Shown: piece by piece, positions 8,303-18,239 of the stretch | Numbering within the stretch: the first letter of the stretch is position 1 | How the letters are laid out: each line of letters begins with the position of its first letter | Assembly (NCBI GenBank): GCA_027488865.1 | Contig: JAIYAU010000060.1 | Span: 21,890-85,889, forward strand | Length of the DNA stretch: 64,000 bases | Source: Cytophagaceae bacterium | Lineage (GTDB): Bacteria; Bacteroidota; Bacteroidia; Cytophagales; UBA9547 | Reading direction: 5' to 3' | Translations under genes and position numbers: made by a program | Notes under the pieces: model-generated | Told to the model about the DNA's origin: nothing | The model's database searches: none | What the model saw: only the letters and a program-made list of their open reading frames with translations

Positions 8303-8641
8303 TTATGCTAAATTTCGCTTAAGTTCTAGTAAAAAGTCCTTTACCCTCTCAAGGGCGTGTATTGCTTCTGATTTATCTTTAGCTTTAATTCCTTCGTTTT
8401 TTATCATTTCACGCGCACCTTGCAAGGTATAACCTTTTTCTTTAACAAGATGGTACACCAATTTTATTGATTCAATATCTTCAGGAGTGTATAGCCTATT
8501 ACCTTTTCTATTTTTTTTTGGACTGATTATATCAAATTCGGTCTCCCAATATCTTATTAAGGATGAGGCCACCTTAAATAGGTCAGCTACCTCACCTATG
8601 GTGTAATACTTTTTTTCTATTTCTTTCTGTTTGTAAGGCAC
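8303..8641 (-). CDS. MerR-family transcriptional regulator
   Basis: A 112-residue protein consisting of the winged helix-turn-helix MerR DNA-binding domain (YYTIGEVADLFKVASSLIRYW at about residues 12-32, then ETEF and the NRLYTPEDIE wing near 47-56) and a short Lys-rich helix, without a large effector domain and without the Cys ligands of metal-sensing MerR proteins. It is one of the small Bacteroidota MerR proteins. Start is GTG at 8641: reading back in frame, no ATG is met before a stop codon. It lies 25 bases after the M23 peptidase gene, so the two are probably in one transcript. Confidence 0.88.
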   Translation of the reverse strand: MPYKQKEIEKKYYTIGEVADLFKVASSLIRYWETEFDIISPKKNRKGNRLYTPEDIESIKLVYHLVKEKGYTLQGAREMIKNEGIKAKDKSEAIHALERVKDFLLELKRNLA

Positions 8642-8666
8642 ATTATAAACCTTTAATGTTCATTAA

Positions 8667-9650
8667 CTAATTACCTCCTAAGGATTGGTTCTCAACAGAC
8701 GATAATTCTATTAATTTTTGATATTCGTCTGCATTTAAATCATTATAAAAATAATGAACAGGATTTACCTTATTATTGTTTTTAATTACTTCATAGTGAA
8801 GATGAGGCGACACCGATGTACCTGTATTACCAACATAACCGATCATTTCACCTCGTTTTACCTTTTGACCGGTTCGAGCTTTTATGTGATTAAGATGTGC
8901 ATATTTGGTTAAATAGCCATATCCATGATTTATTTCAATTTCATTACCATATCCACTTCCACTATTACCAGCTGTTATTACTACACCATCGCCAGTGGCA
9001 TATACAGGTGTACCTGTTCTTGCAGAAAAGTCAAGACCGGTGTGCATACGTTTTACTTTATAAATCGGGTGTATCCTCATTCCGAAACCTGAGGCTAGTG
9101 TATTTACATCTTTATCCTTTAGTGGGCGAATGGCAGGTAAACATGCCATCATTTTTTGCTTGTTTTTGGCTAATTTAACTATCTCATCATAAGACTTTGT
9201 TTGGATATACAATTGCTTTTTCAAATGATCAAGTCTGCTATAACTTTTGAGTAAAAGCTCGTTATTAGGTCCTGTATTATTAATCAACTCTTTGTATCGT
9301 TCTACACCACCTGTACCTGCAGCTCTTATTGTACTGGGTATCGGCTCAGCCTCAAAAATCACCCTGTAAATGTTATCGTCGCGTTCTTGTAGGGAGGTTA
9401 AAACCTTATATAACTGACCAATTTCAGTATTGATGGCTTCATAATTAACCTTTAATTCGTTATTTTCCTTTCTAATTTGAGCTTCTCTATCCGAATCAAA
9501 AAAGTGAGCGTAAAAGTGAAGTATGCCAATAGAAAATAATGCTGCTAGCACTACAAACCCACCTATGTTTAGTAAAATCTCCACATAAGAAGTTTTTACT
9601 TTTTCATATTTACAAGTTTCGGTATCGTAATAGTATTTTATACGTGCCAT
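8667..9650 (-). CDS. M23-family peptidoglycan endopeptidase, membrane-anchored
   Basis: A zinc metallopeptidase that cuts peptide cross-links in the cell wall. With the ATG at 9650 the protein is 327 residues; a TTG two codons earlier is less likely. A membrane helix at about 25-44 is followed by a periplasmic coiled-coil region (about 55-165), then the LytM catalytic domain with H203-T-G-L-D207, YAH252 and HLH at 283-285, all ligands and the catalytic His being present. This anchor plus coil plus LytM layout is that of EnvC/NlpD-like or sporulation-type wall enzymes, but here the zinc site is complete, so an active enzyme is expected. The downstream MerR gene may control it. Confidence 0.92.
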   Translation of the reverse strand: MARIKYYYDTETCKYEKVKTSYVEILLNIGGFVVLAALFSIGILHFYAHFFDSDREAQIRKENNELKVNYEAINTEIGQLYKVLTSLQERDDNIYRVIFEAEPIPSTIRAAGTGGVERYKELINNTGPNNELLLKSYSRLDHLKKQLYIQTKSYDEIVKLAKNKQKMMACLPAIRPLKDKDVNTLASGFGMRIHPIYKVKRMHTGLDFSARTGTPVYATGDGVVITAGNSGSGYGNEIEINHGYGYLTKYAHLNHIKARTGQKVKRGEMIGYVGNTGTSVSPHLHYEVIKNNNKVNPVHYFYNDLNADEYQKLIELSSVENQSLGGN

Positions 9651-9789
9651 GATCAATCAAAAAATCTCCACATTAATTTAATAACCAAATATTAAACTAC
9701 TACAAGAAGGCAAGATAATAAAAATTTGTAAAAGTAACAAGTAATCAATAGTTTAGAGAAAACTATTTCATTGACCTAATATTACAATG

Positions 9790-10347
9790 TTATATATTGT
9801 TAGTTTCGTAGCTTTCAAAAAGAATTTTTAATTCATAAAAATGATCTTCTGGAATATCAAAAAACACCAGATTTACATTGGAATCAAGTCGAGTGGTAAG
9901 TGCTTTTAAAATCCCCTTAAATTGTGGATAGATGGGCATAGTTTCATGTCTCATCATGCAAAACTGGGTAATTCTTAAGCTTTTAAGATCCAATTCCTTA
10001 CAAATATCTATTACCTCATTGGTAAGTTGCTCGGCTTGTTCTTCACCAAAATAAGTGAACCTATCTACAAATGGACTTACTATAAGGTGGTAATTATTAG
10101 TAGAAAGCACTCCTAATTCTTTGGTGGTATTACATTGATCGCACAAATCTTTTACCTTTTGACGATCTAAAGAATAAAGTTGGTTTACAATTGAAAATTC
10201 TACCGGTCTTGCAGCGCAACTTATTGCTTCAAAAGTATATTCATCATCTTCTTTAATTGCAAAAAATTGAGCTTTCGCTTCATTAAATTCAATTTTTGTA
10301 GCATCAATAATAACTTCTAGAGGGCTAATGTGAAATTTTGCGCGCAT
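9790..10347 (-). CDS. conserved-looking protein of unknown function
   Basis: A 185-residue soluble protein with alternating strands and helices, no signal peptide and no membrane segment. The order of elements (a Val/Ile strand near the start, LIVSPFVD strand, a helix with DICKELDLKSLRI, an N-terminal-to-middle Cys-containing segment ITQFCMM, a late FKGILKALTTRL helix and a LVFFDI strand) is loosely reminiscent of a macro-type alpha/beta fold, but no diagnostic motif is present and I would not name it. ATG start at 10347. It stands alone between the M23 gene and the MFS gene on the same strand. Confidence 0.65.
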   Translation of the reverse strand: MRAKFHISPLEVIIDATKIEFNEAKAQFFAIKEDDEYTFEAISCAARPVEFSIVNQLYSLDRQKVKDLCDQCNTTKELGVLSTNNYHLIVSPFVDRFTYFGEEQAEQLTNEVIDICKELDLKSLRITQFCMMRHETMPIYPQFKGILKALTTRLDSNVNLVFFDIPEDHFYELKILFESYETNNI

Positions 10348-10451
10348 AACTTGGAAAGATTTACCTTTACGAAAGCTAATTTATAGATTGTTTTACAAAG
10401 AAGCCAATAGTTTTTAAAATTGATTGTAGAATATTTTTGCAGGAGAATTGT

Positions 10452-11687
10452 TTAACTAAGTTCAACATAGTTCATGTCTTTGCCAAATGTTTCCTTAATT
10501 CTACTTAAAGCCCAAAAAGAAATAAACATAATTAGTGCAATTAATATATAGGCACTTAAAATCATACCGATTTGGGCTTTGAGGAGGTCAAAAATAAAAG
10601 CAATAGGAACCAAGGAGCCCCTTACAAAATTCGGTATGGTGGTAGAGGTAGTTGCTCTAAGGTTTGTACCAAAGTTTTCAGAGGCAACGGTAACAAATAT
10701 GGCCCAAAATCCAACACCAAAGCCCATAAAAAATATAGCACCATAAAATAACGTTAAACTAGCATAATTAAGATTGAGATAAGTCGATACAAATAATAAG
10801 CACAACCCAAAAAATATAGAAAGGGTTTTTTTTCGACTTCGCAAAAACTGGCTAATCGTACCACTTGCAACATCTCCAAATGATAATCCAGCATAACATA
10901 AGGCGATACAAATATTTCGCTGCACCGTACCCTCAATATGTAATAATTCTGCAAATTTTGGAGCACGGGCAATTAAAACACCTATTATAAACCATACAGG
11001 CAGCCCAATTAGAATACAATAGAAATAGCGACTTGCGACTTCAGTGTTTTTGAATAAATCAAAAAAATTGCCTTTGGGGTGATTTTGATTATGAAGATTT
11101 TGAAACATACCAGACTCGACCACCCCTATTCTTAAGAGCAACAAGCTTATTCCAAGTGCTCCTCCGATAAAATAGCTCATCTGCCATCCTACTGTTGAAA
11201 TTATAGACGCCAATATTGCCCCAATCACTCCAAATGAGGCAATAATCATTGTACCGTAGCCACGCTTTTCTTTATCCATTTGTTCAGCAACTAGGGTAAT
11301 TCCAGCTCCTAGTTCACCAGCAAGACCGAAACCTGCTATAAAACGAAGAACTGTGTACATCTCCATATTTAATACAAAACCATTTAAAATATTGGCTAAT
11401 GAATACATAATTATTGAGCCAAACAACACAGACAACCTTCCCTTTTTATCACCTATAATTCCCCAAACAATGCCACCTATCAACATGCCAATCATTTGAA
11501 CATCAAGCAGAAACTGGAATTTTTGTGTAATAAGTTCTGGGGTATAACTTGGGTAAAGGTCTTCCAAGCTTTTTACCCCAATGATTAAAAAAAGTACTAA
11601 ATCATAAACATCCACAAAATAACCGAGCGCAGCCACGATGACGGTATTATTTAGAATTGTACGGAAATTATTCGTTTCTAAAGTCAT
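10452..11687 (-). CDS. MFS transporter, metabolite:proton symporter type
   Basis: A 12-helix major facilitator. The loop 2-3 signature GDKKGRLSVL is the MFS G-x-x-x-D/K-x-x-GR motif, and the fourth helix region ELGAGITLVAEQMDKEKRG resembles that of metabolite:H+ symporters (the family containing KgtP, ProP and shikimate carriers). A large basic loop between helices 6 and 7 is visible at about residues 190-220. The ATG at 11687 gives 411 residues; an upstream TTG would add five. Substrate cannot be read from the sequence, and the neighbours offer no clue. Confidence 0.85.
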   Translation of the reverse strand: MTLETNNFRTILNNTVIVAALGYFVDVYDLVLFLIIGVKSLEDLYPSYTPELITQKFQFLLDVQMIGMLIGGIVWGIIGDKKGRLSVLFGSIIMYSLANILNGFVLNMEMYTVLRFIAGFGLAGELGAGITLVAEQMDKEKRGYGTMIIASFGVIGAILASIISTVGWQMSYFIGGALGISLLLLRIGVVESGMFQNLHNQNHPKGNFFDLFKNTEVASRYFYCILIGLPVWFIIGVLIARAPKFAELLHIEGTVQRNICIALCYAGLSFGDVASGTISQFLRSRKKTLSIFFGLCLLFVSTYLNLNYASLTLFYGAIFFMGFGVGFWAIFVTVASENFGTNLRATTSTTIPNFVRGSLVPIAFIFDLLKAQIGMILSAYILIALIMFISFWALSRIKETFGKDMNYVELS

Positions 11688-11791
11688 AATTAATTCTACC
11701 AACGGTTAAATGGCCAATTGCAAAATGTAAATAAAAAATATATTTTACACTATGGTTAAAGCGACACCTTAGTATTTAGATTCTTCATAAC

Positions 11792-11820
11792 AAAAAAAAT
11801 CCCACTTTGAGGAGTGGGAT
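11792..11820 (-). terminator. rho-independent terminator after rplS
   Basis: ATCCCACT (11799-11806), loop TTGAGG, AGTGGGAT (11813-11820). On the minus strand the hairpin is followed by seven T (plus-strand A run 11792-11798). It ends the rplS transcript. Confidence 0.9.
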
Positions 11821-11842
11821 AGTACAAATAGTCTTAATATGA

Positions 11843-12202
11843 CTATTTTCCAATTTTTTCCTTAATACGAGCTGCTTTACCTCTAGCATCGCGCAAATAA
11901 AATAAACGAGCTCTTCTCACAGAACCTTTTCTAATTACTTCAATCTTATCGATAGAAGGAGATAATATAGGGAAAATACGCTCGACATGGATACCATTAG
12001 AATTCTTACGAACAGTGAATGTTTCTCCATTGGTGTTTGGATTTCTGCGTTGAACTACTACCCCTTGGTATTGTTGTATACGCTCTTTAGCACCCTCTTT
12101 AATTTTCACGTGAACCACTACAGTATCACCAGAACTAAATGAAGGCAGCGTAGCTCTTTTTTCGCTATATAAATTGTAGATTTCTTTTAATAACGGATTC
12201 AT
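11843..12202 (-). CDS. rplS: 50S ribosomal protein L19
   Basis: Protein of the large ribosomal subunit at the interface with the small subunit. The 119-residue length and the motifs [40 protein letters not shown] and [10 protein letters not shown] are those of L19. ATG start at 12202. It stands alone here, without trmD, rimM or rpsP, which accompany it in many other phyla, and has its own terminator immediately downstream. Confidence 0.97.
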   Translation of the reverse strand: MNPLLKEIYNLYSEKRATLPSFSSGDTVVVHVKIKEGAKERIQQYQGVVVQRRNPNTNGETFTVRKNSNGIHVERIFPILSPSIDKIEVIRKGSVRRARLFYLRDARGKAARIKEKIGK

Positions 12203-12413
12203 GACTTAATATTTTTGTCGTCGTTTTAAAACGGACTGCAAATGTAGATAAAGTAAATGGATATTAAAAGTATAATTAAAATTTATTTGAACAATTATGT
12301 AATTTTTTATTGGGTCAAATTCATAATATCAAAGGAATAAGCTAAGATGTTTTTTTTTGAAATATTTATTAAAAGAATAATTTAATTATTTTTGGCTTAT
12401 TCTAAATATCATA

Positions 12414-13706
12414 ATGATGCGGTATCAAAAAATCAACAGTGAGTTGTTTATAAACAATCGTGAAAAGCTTACCAAACTACTTAAAAATGATTCCATTGCA
12501 ATTTTTAATGCTAACGACATTATGCCTACCAATGCTGATGGTGTTATGAAGTTTAGGCAAAACAGTGATTTATTTTATTTGACTGGGGTCGACCAGGAAG
12601 AAAGTATTTTATTATTATTTCCAGATTGTAGCACCAAAAAACATAGACAGATCTTATTTGTAAAACAAACCGATGAAAATATTGCCATTTGGGAAGGGCA
12701 TAAACTTACAAAAGAGGAAGTAATCGACTTGTCTGGTGTGGAGACCATCTACTGGATTTCGCAATTTGAGTCGGTTTTTGCAAATTTAGTATTTGACGCT
12801 AAAATAATATATCTCAACACCAACGAACATCCAAGGTTATCAGTATCGGTTGAAACACGCGACCGAAGATTTATAAATTGGTGTAAGAACCAATATCCGC
12901 TACATGCTTATGAACGATTAGCGCCATTGATGCAACAATTGAGAGTAAGAAAATCAAAACTTGAAATAGAACTTGTGAAAATGGCTTGTGATGTCACGGA
13001 AAAGGCATTTTTGAGATCATTAAAATTTATAAAACCTGGAGTAACTGAATATGAAATTGAGGCTGAAATCACCCATGAATTTTTGATAAATCAATCAAGA
13101 GGACATGCATACCAGCCAATAATAGCCTCTGGGGCTGATTCATGTGTATTGCACTACATAGATAACAACAAAAAGTGTGAGGCAAATGAATTAATTTTAA
13201 TGGATTTTGGAGCAGAGTATGCAAATTATAATGCAGACCTCACACGTGTTGCACCTGTATCTGGAAGATTCAGTGCTAGGCAAAAGGCAGTTTATCAAAG
13301 TGTATTAAATGTAAATAAAGAAGCTACCAAAATGTTGGTAGTAGGTGGTAGCTTTGAGGAATATGATAGAGCAATAGGTCAATTAATGGAAGAAGAGTTG
13401 GTGAAATTAGGTTTGCTTACTTTGGACCAAATTAAAAATCAAGACCCGATTAAACCAGCCTACAAAAAATATTTTATGCATGGAATTTCACATTTTTTAG
13501 GTCTTGATGTACATGATCTTGGTTCCAAAAATCAATCTATGAAAGAAGGAATGTTATTAACCGTAGAACCAGGCATTTATATAAAAGAGGAAAGATTAGG
13601 CATAAGACTTGAAAACAATATATTGATCACTAAAAAAGGACCTTTAAACCTAATGAGTACTATTCCAATAGAAATAGATGAAATCGAAAACTTAATGAAT
13701 GGTTAA
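12414..13706 (+). CDS. Xaa-Pro aminopeptidase (M24B)
   Basis: Removes N-terminal residues that precede proline. The 430-residue protein has the creatinase-like N-terminal domain (about 1-165) and the pita-bread catalytic domain (about 175-430). The two-metal site is complete: the Asp pair in LMDFGAEY and NADLTR, the His in MHGISHFLGLDVHD, the first Glu in VEPGIYI and the second Glu in IRLENNIL. This is the PepP form with the extended N-terminal domain. The first of two adjacent ATG codons is taken as start. It is monocistronic. Confidence 0.93.
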   Translation: MMRYQKINSELFINNREKLTKLLKNDSIAIFNANDIMPTNADGVMKFRQNSDLFYLTGVDQEESILLLFPDCSTKKHRQILFVKQTDENIAIWEGHKLTKEEVIDLSGVETIYWISQFESVFANLVFDAKIIYLNTNEHPRLSVSVETRDRRFINWCKNQYPLHAYERLAPLMQQLRVRKSKLEIELVKMACDVTEKAFLRSLKFIKPGVTEYEIEAEITHEFLINQSRGHAYQPIIASGADSCVLHYIDNNKKCEANELILMDFGAEYANYNADLTRVAPVSGRFSARQKAVYQSVLNVNKEATKMLVVGGSFEEYDRAIGQLMEEELVKLGLLTLDQIKNQDPIKPAYKKYFMHGISHFLGLDVHDLGSKNQSMKEGMLLTVEPGIYIKEERLGIRLENNILITKKGPLNLMSTIPIEIDEIENLMNG

Positions 13707-13850
13707 AAAATTTATAAATCCTAATTGAACTATCTTAGAGATCTAGGGCTAACTGTATGTTGAAAGATACCACAAATGGAATTTTAAGTACAAAAAGTAT
13801 CTTACTGCATAAAAAAGTATTATAAGGGTTAAAACCTTCCCCGTAAATAA

Positions 13851-13884
13851 AAAAAGGATTGAGAACGAATCTCAACCCTTTTTA
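13851..13884. terminator. bidirectional terminator between convergent genes
   Basis: AAAAAGG-A-TTGAGA, loop ACGAA, TCTCAA-C-CCTTTTT: a long stem with one mismatch, closed by A and T runs, between the aminopeptidase gene and the T9SS cargo operon. Confidence 0.8.
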
Positions 13885-13904
13885 TTTGAATAACTTATAT
13901 AAAT

Positions 13905-16118
13905 CTATTGTTTAACAATTCGCTTTACCAAATTTTCATCTTTGGAGATAACATTCACAAAGTATGTACCTGCTGGTAATCCAGCTAATGAGATTGAATT
14001 ATCAATAGCTGTTTCTTTAGTTTGAGTTAATACCAATTTACCAGCTAAATTGAATATTGAAACTTTAAACGTCTCAGCAGATGTGGAGATAGTAAGTACA
14101 TCTTCTGTTGGGTTTGGAAACATGCTTGTTTCGTTTTGTGATAGTACAACGCCATCAACACTAGTGATTGTTGTATTGGAAACGTTATAAAAATCAGCAT
14201 TATTTCTTGGTAATAATCTAAATTCACTAAATCCAAAATAAATTATTCCCACAAGGCTATCCATTGAGGTGGCTGGAGCAGAACTTGATACAATTTGAAG
14301 AGGAAGTGCTGACTTTTGAATAGTTCCATCCAATGTAGCCCATTTAGGATCGTTTACGTAAGAAGCATTTAATGTGGAAAATCTGGCGTTATTACCAGTA
14401 ACTACCCTACCAACAAGAACCCTTATTCCAATGTTTGGAAGTTGAACGTTAGTACCAACTCTATAGTCTCCATCATTAAGTGCACCACTTGCATCTGGCT
14501 TGGCATTCACTACAAATAATTTACCATTAGTGGTTGGATTTACTAGTTTAACCAACATTCCTTCATATTGTTCATATGTTGTAGAAAATGATGAAGAAAA
14601 AACTGAAGGATCTAGTTTTAATGGTATAATTGTTCCAGTTCCTACACTTGAGGCACTGGTAACACTCAATCTTGTCATACCAAAGTTCTCTTCTACGGTA
14701 CCCGTTACTGTCACCTTTTGGCCAATTGTGAAGGTACTTATACCAGAACCAGTCAACCAGATACCAGCCCATGCTAGTTCATTCTCTTGTTGTATGTATA
14801 CAGAACCAAGATTAGATAAATCTGAAATAGCAGTTACAACTCCAGTTACGGTTACATTATTTCCTAGATACAAGGAATTACCATCAGAGTTTGGTGTGTA
14901 TTGCAAATCTTTAATGCCCAATCCATTATTCTTAACTAAATATGTAAAAGTTGAAGAAGTACTTTTAAAATCGTTGATGTCAGATGATTCGATGTAAAAT
15001 TTAACGTAAGCACCATCTGATTGTGCAGGTATGGTTCCAGTGTAAGTAGTACTGTTTACCGTCATGTCCACTTCTGTAAACACAGTTGCGTTGATGCCTA
15101 CAGCATAAAACAATTTTGTTTTAGATAAATTTACGCCATTTGCATCGGTGATTGTTGCCGTTATATTTACACTTTCAGTAGATTTTGGAACAACAATATT
15201 TCTTTGAATATTTGAAATGGATGGAGGAGCCGCGCCAATTACAACATCCTTTTCGGTTCTAGGATTAAGTGTATAACCAAAAGTACCTGAGTTTTTAAAA
15301 TGTTTAAGAATACCCTTAATAGAAGTAAAGGTGGTTCCAACAACAGGAGTGGAAAACTTACCTTTACATGTTCTACCAGTAGGAGAGTCAAAATCCTTAA
15401 ACTCGTCACGTATTTGAATTCTGAATCCATTGGCATCCTCTACAGTAAATTGGTTATATACGTTAGTATTTGGAGAGGAAGCATCCAATGAGATTACCTT
15501 AACATCTTTAATTTCTAATAAACGACCTTCTAGAATTTCTCCCGTTTCATGTTGATTTACACGCAACTTATCATTGATAAGATTTATTGGTACAACTTCG
15601 CTTTTTACCTCAAAACCAGAACCCAGTGATATAATTGAATCTACTCCATTGGTAATTTCAAGTTCGGTTTCACCTCTAAATTCTATAATTTTGCCTTGAA
15701 TTTCAACAGAATCCCCTTGCTGAATGTTGTAAATTCCTGATAACGTAGCTACTTCGTTGGTGATACCTTGGTCACAATTTTTATTGGATGTCCAGTTGGA
15801 ACCAGTAGTTGCATTGCTTGGTTGGGGATGCCAAATTTGAAGTCCAAAAGTTTTGCCAGTAGTGGCTGAGGTTTGTTGGATGTATATATTACGGCCAGCA
15901 TTCAATAAGCTATTTTTTGATCCCACGATTGCAATACCTCTCACTACAATCTTTTTATTATTAAATATTGAAGTATCATTGCTTTGAGAGTTAGCATTAC
16001 TCAAAGTGCCTTTAAAATAACCTTGTACCGAATCAAGTGGTGCATATTTACCCTTGAGGTTTTGTGCTGAAAGTGCCAAGGTAGCCATGGCAAAAATTGA
16101 AAGTAACAGTTTTTTCAT
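13905..16118 (-). CDS. secreted OB-fold protein with T9SS type A sorting tail
   Basis: A 737-residue exported protein. Residues 1-18 are a signal peptide. Two OB-fold-like regions are visible, at about 35-275 and 400-645, with the strand pattern VTVTGVVTA ... GSVYIQQ ... GIWLTG ... GQKVTVTGTVEE that is known from the nucleic-acid-binding part of extracellular nucleases such as ExeM and YhcR. Between them, at about 290-395, sits an Ig-like segment. The C-terminus (662-737) has MFPNPTEDVLTI, IFNLAGKLV and GTYFVNVI, i.e. the Por secretion tail that directs cargo through T9SS. It is the last of three genes with an endonuclease/exonuclease/phosphatase-fold protein, so a DNA-binding or DNA-handling role outside the cell is inferred. 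Confidence 0.82.
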   Translation of the reverse strand: MKKLLLSIFAMATLALSAQNLKGKYAPLDSVQGYFKGTLSNANSQSNDTSIFNNKKIVVRGIAIVGSKNSLLNAGRNIYIQQTSATTGKTFGLQIWHPQPSNATTGSNWTSNKNCDQGITNEVATLSGIYNIQQGDSVEIQGKIIEFRGETELEITNGVDSIISLGSGFEVKSEVVPINLINDKLRVNQHETGEILEGRLLEIKDVKVISLDASSPNTNVYNQFTVEDANGFRIQIRDEFKDFDSPTGRTCKGKFSTPVVGTTFTSIKGILKHFKNSGTFGYTLNPRTEKDVVIGAAPPSISNIQRNIVVPKSTESVNITATITDANGVNLSKTKLFYAVGINATVFTEVDMTVNSTTYTGTIPAQSDGAYVKFYIESSDINDFKSTSSTFTYLVKNNGLGIKDLQYTPNSDGNSLYLGNNVTVTGVVTAISDLSNLGSVYIQQENELAWAGIWLTGSGISTFTIGQKVTVTGTVEENFGMTRLSVTSASSVGTGTIIPLKLDPSVFSSSFSTTYEQYEGMLVKLVNPTTNGKLFVVNAKPDASGALNDGDYRVGTNVQLPNIGIRVLVGRVVTGNNARFSTLNASYVNDPKWATLDGTIQKSALPLQIVSSSAPATSMDSLVGIIYFGFSEFRLLPRNNADFYNVSNTTITSVDGVVLSQNETSMFPNPTEDVLTISTSAETFKVSIFNLAGKLVLTQTKETAIDNSISLAGLPAGTYFVNVISKDENLVKRIVKQ

Positions 16119-16163
16119 TGTTTTAGAATTTATGTTTATTGTGTATTAAAACTTATTTATTAA

Positions 16164-18236
16164 CTATTTAATTATTGCGAACTTACCTTTATACTCCTTG
16201 CCTGAATCTAAATCTTTTACTGAAAAAAGATAAATCCCTCTTGCAAGAATTTGATTTTGTTTAGATAACATGTCCCAAGCATGTTCTCCTCCGGCAATAA
16301 TGGTATTGTTAGGGTCGCCGTAGGTTTTAAACCAACGAGCATCGGCTCCAACATAACCAGTACTATGCTCTAACTCATCGACCAAATCACCAGAAGTTGT
16401 ATAAATTCTTATCACACATCGTGCTGGGAGATTAGCAAAAATAATTTTTTTGTCTTCTTGAAACCTGCTTGTACCCTCCCACTGAGCTGCACCATAATAT
16501 GGATTTGGATATACAAATGACGAATTAGAGGTTATACTCTCATTAGCTGGGGTGCCAGGAAAAATCCTTTTAAGGTTCGAAATTCTACTGGTTTCTAGAG
16601 ACTCTAGATTGGTTTTTACATCTCCTTTATCAAAAGCCGTTAAAGTAAACACATGTTGCCAACCATTTTGAACATTGTTTAGCGTATATTTATATATGTA
16701 TTTAATTGTATCACCATCACTAAAATAATAAGGTTGTGCCAGCTTGATATCCTCAAAACCAGTTTCGTAAAATATGGTGTCACCCTTTTTGTCAAATTCG
16801 GCAACTAAATTTAGTGTACTAAGTGCATCAGATCCTTGTACATCAAATCCAAATCTAGATTTATAAATTCTATAACCTTCAAAATCTTTGATATTGGTTA
16901 TCGGATCTACTGAGGCTTCGGCATTGTCAGACCAATAGATTTCTATCTTATTTTCGGATACCTCATACCTAGTTTTAGGGGTGGAGGGTGGTGCCGGCAA
17001 AATGTATCTGGTAATTTTACCATCACCATCTTTATCTTCACCTATATCAAGAACACCATTAAAGTTTTTATCTTCGCCATCATAAGCAGTTTGTGCCCAT
17101 TGTGCGTTAGTCCTTAAATTAAGTCTTTGTTTTTCAGTATCTTTATACACTGGACTTCCATCTTCAAACATTTTGGCACAAACTACTGCAAACGAAATAG
17201 TTGCTGATTCTCCAGGCTTTATTTTAGTAAATGGGCCAATAGAAATAAAACTTAACCTGTTGCCTGATGTTTTTAAGCTGGGTTTTAAAACGGTGGCCCA
17301 ATCAAGTTCTTGATTTAATCCTTTCGCCATTTTGTTGTATCGCTGTGCATCATTGGAAGGAGAGAAAAATATAGGTGCTGCCACATCCTTGTATCCCCAA
17401 GCGTGATAATTTAGATTGAATTTAGGATTTACTTGTGGGTGTGTAAATTTTCCGTTTAGTTCTGCTCCTAGAAATTTTAACCCTACATAGCTTCTGGTAA
17501 ACGCCGTGTCCCCAGAGGCATCAAAACTATAAGCCATATATAAAGAATCTTCATAACAATGCCCTCCTTTATTAAAAAATGCCGTTCCACCAGGTGCGGG
17601 AGTGATATTGGTATTTCTAACTACCAAATCAGCATATAAGCCAATAAAAGCACTATCTAAATCTGAATTATCTTGGTTGGTAATTTTATAAGTAAGTATT
17701 ACAAAAAAATCACTAAAGGAGTAGTTCCAGCAATAAGATTCAAAGTGCACACCAACTTTCAAGGGATTAAGGTGACCTAAAATTTGAATGCTGGTTCCAG
17801 GAACCACAATATTAGAATCGGTAAAGTCGGAAACAAAGTCCTGATGAGATATAGCTGTCGGGTTATAGTTTCTACTGTCTATTAAACTTGATTTTTCGTT
17901 TAATTTAGAACCGATTGCACCAGTAAACTCATAACCTGACTTACCTGTTGTGTACCCAGTAGCATCGTCTACCGACCCCGTAGATACACTTGGTTGCCCA
18001 TTTTTATATCCACCTATCCATAATGAACCCTCAAATAAATGCTCGATACCAGAGTTAATGGGATACTCACAAGAAGGAAATCCTTTTGCATAACTACCTT
18101 TAAAGGAGTTACCAATAATTCCATTATTGGTAATGGTTAGTCCTAAATTAGAGCTTGAAGTATACTTTTCATCGAAAGACTCTTGTGACCAAACCACCCC
18201 ACAACAAAAAACGAATATAACTACAAAAAATTTCAT
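16164..18236 (-). CDS. secreted protein with calcium-type repeats and C-terminal sorting-like domain
   Basis: A 690-residue protein with an N-terminal signal peptide (about 1-17, ending VWSQ). Around residues 385-408 it holds DKNFNGVLD and DKDGDGKI, Asp/Asn-rich loops like the calcium-binding loops of dockerin or thrombospondin type 3 repeats. A fibronectin-like part follows (about 420-560). The C-terminus from about 575 has YPNPYYG, VIRIYTTSGDLV and ARGIYLFSV, as in FlgD-like Ig domains fused to T9SS cargo. It starts three bases after the stop of the nuclease-like gene and precedes the OB-fold gene by 45 bases, so the three are one operon. I do not know its own activity. Confidence 0.75.
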   Translation of the reverse strand: MKFFVVIFVFCCGVVWSQESFDEKYTSSSNLGLTITNNGIIGNSFKGSYAKGFPSCEYPINSGIEHLFEGSLWIGGYKNGQPSVSTGSVDDATGYTTGKSGYEFTGAIGSKLNEKSSLIDSRNYNPTAISHQDFVSDFTDSNIVVPGTSIQILGHLNPLKVGVHFESYCWNYSFSDFFVILTYKITNQDNSDLDSAFIGLYADLVVRNTNITPAPGGTAFFNKGGHCYEDSLYMAYSFDASGDTAFTRSYVGLKFLGAELNGKFTHPQVNPKFNLNYHAWGYKDVAAPIFFSPSNDAQRYNKMAKGLNQELDWATVLKPSLKTSGNRLSFISIGPFTKIKPGESATISFAVVCAKMFEDGSPVYKDTEKQRLNLRTNAQWAQTAYDGEDKNFNGVLDIGEDKDGDGKITRYILPAPPSTPKTRYEVSENKIEIYWSDNAEASVDPITNIKDFEGYRIYKSRFGFDVQGSDALSTLNLVAEFDKKGDTIFYETGFEDIKLAQPYYFSDGDTIKYIYKYTLNNVQNGWQHVFTLTAFDKGDVKTNLESLETSRISNLKRIFPGTPANESITSNSSFVYPNPYYGAAQWEGTSRFQEDKKIIFANLPARCVIRIYTTSGDLVDELEHSTGYVGADARWFKTYGDPNNTIIAGGEHAWDMLSKQNQILARGIYLFSVKDLDSGKEYKGKFAIIK

Positions 18237-18239
18237 TAA

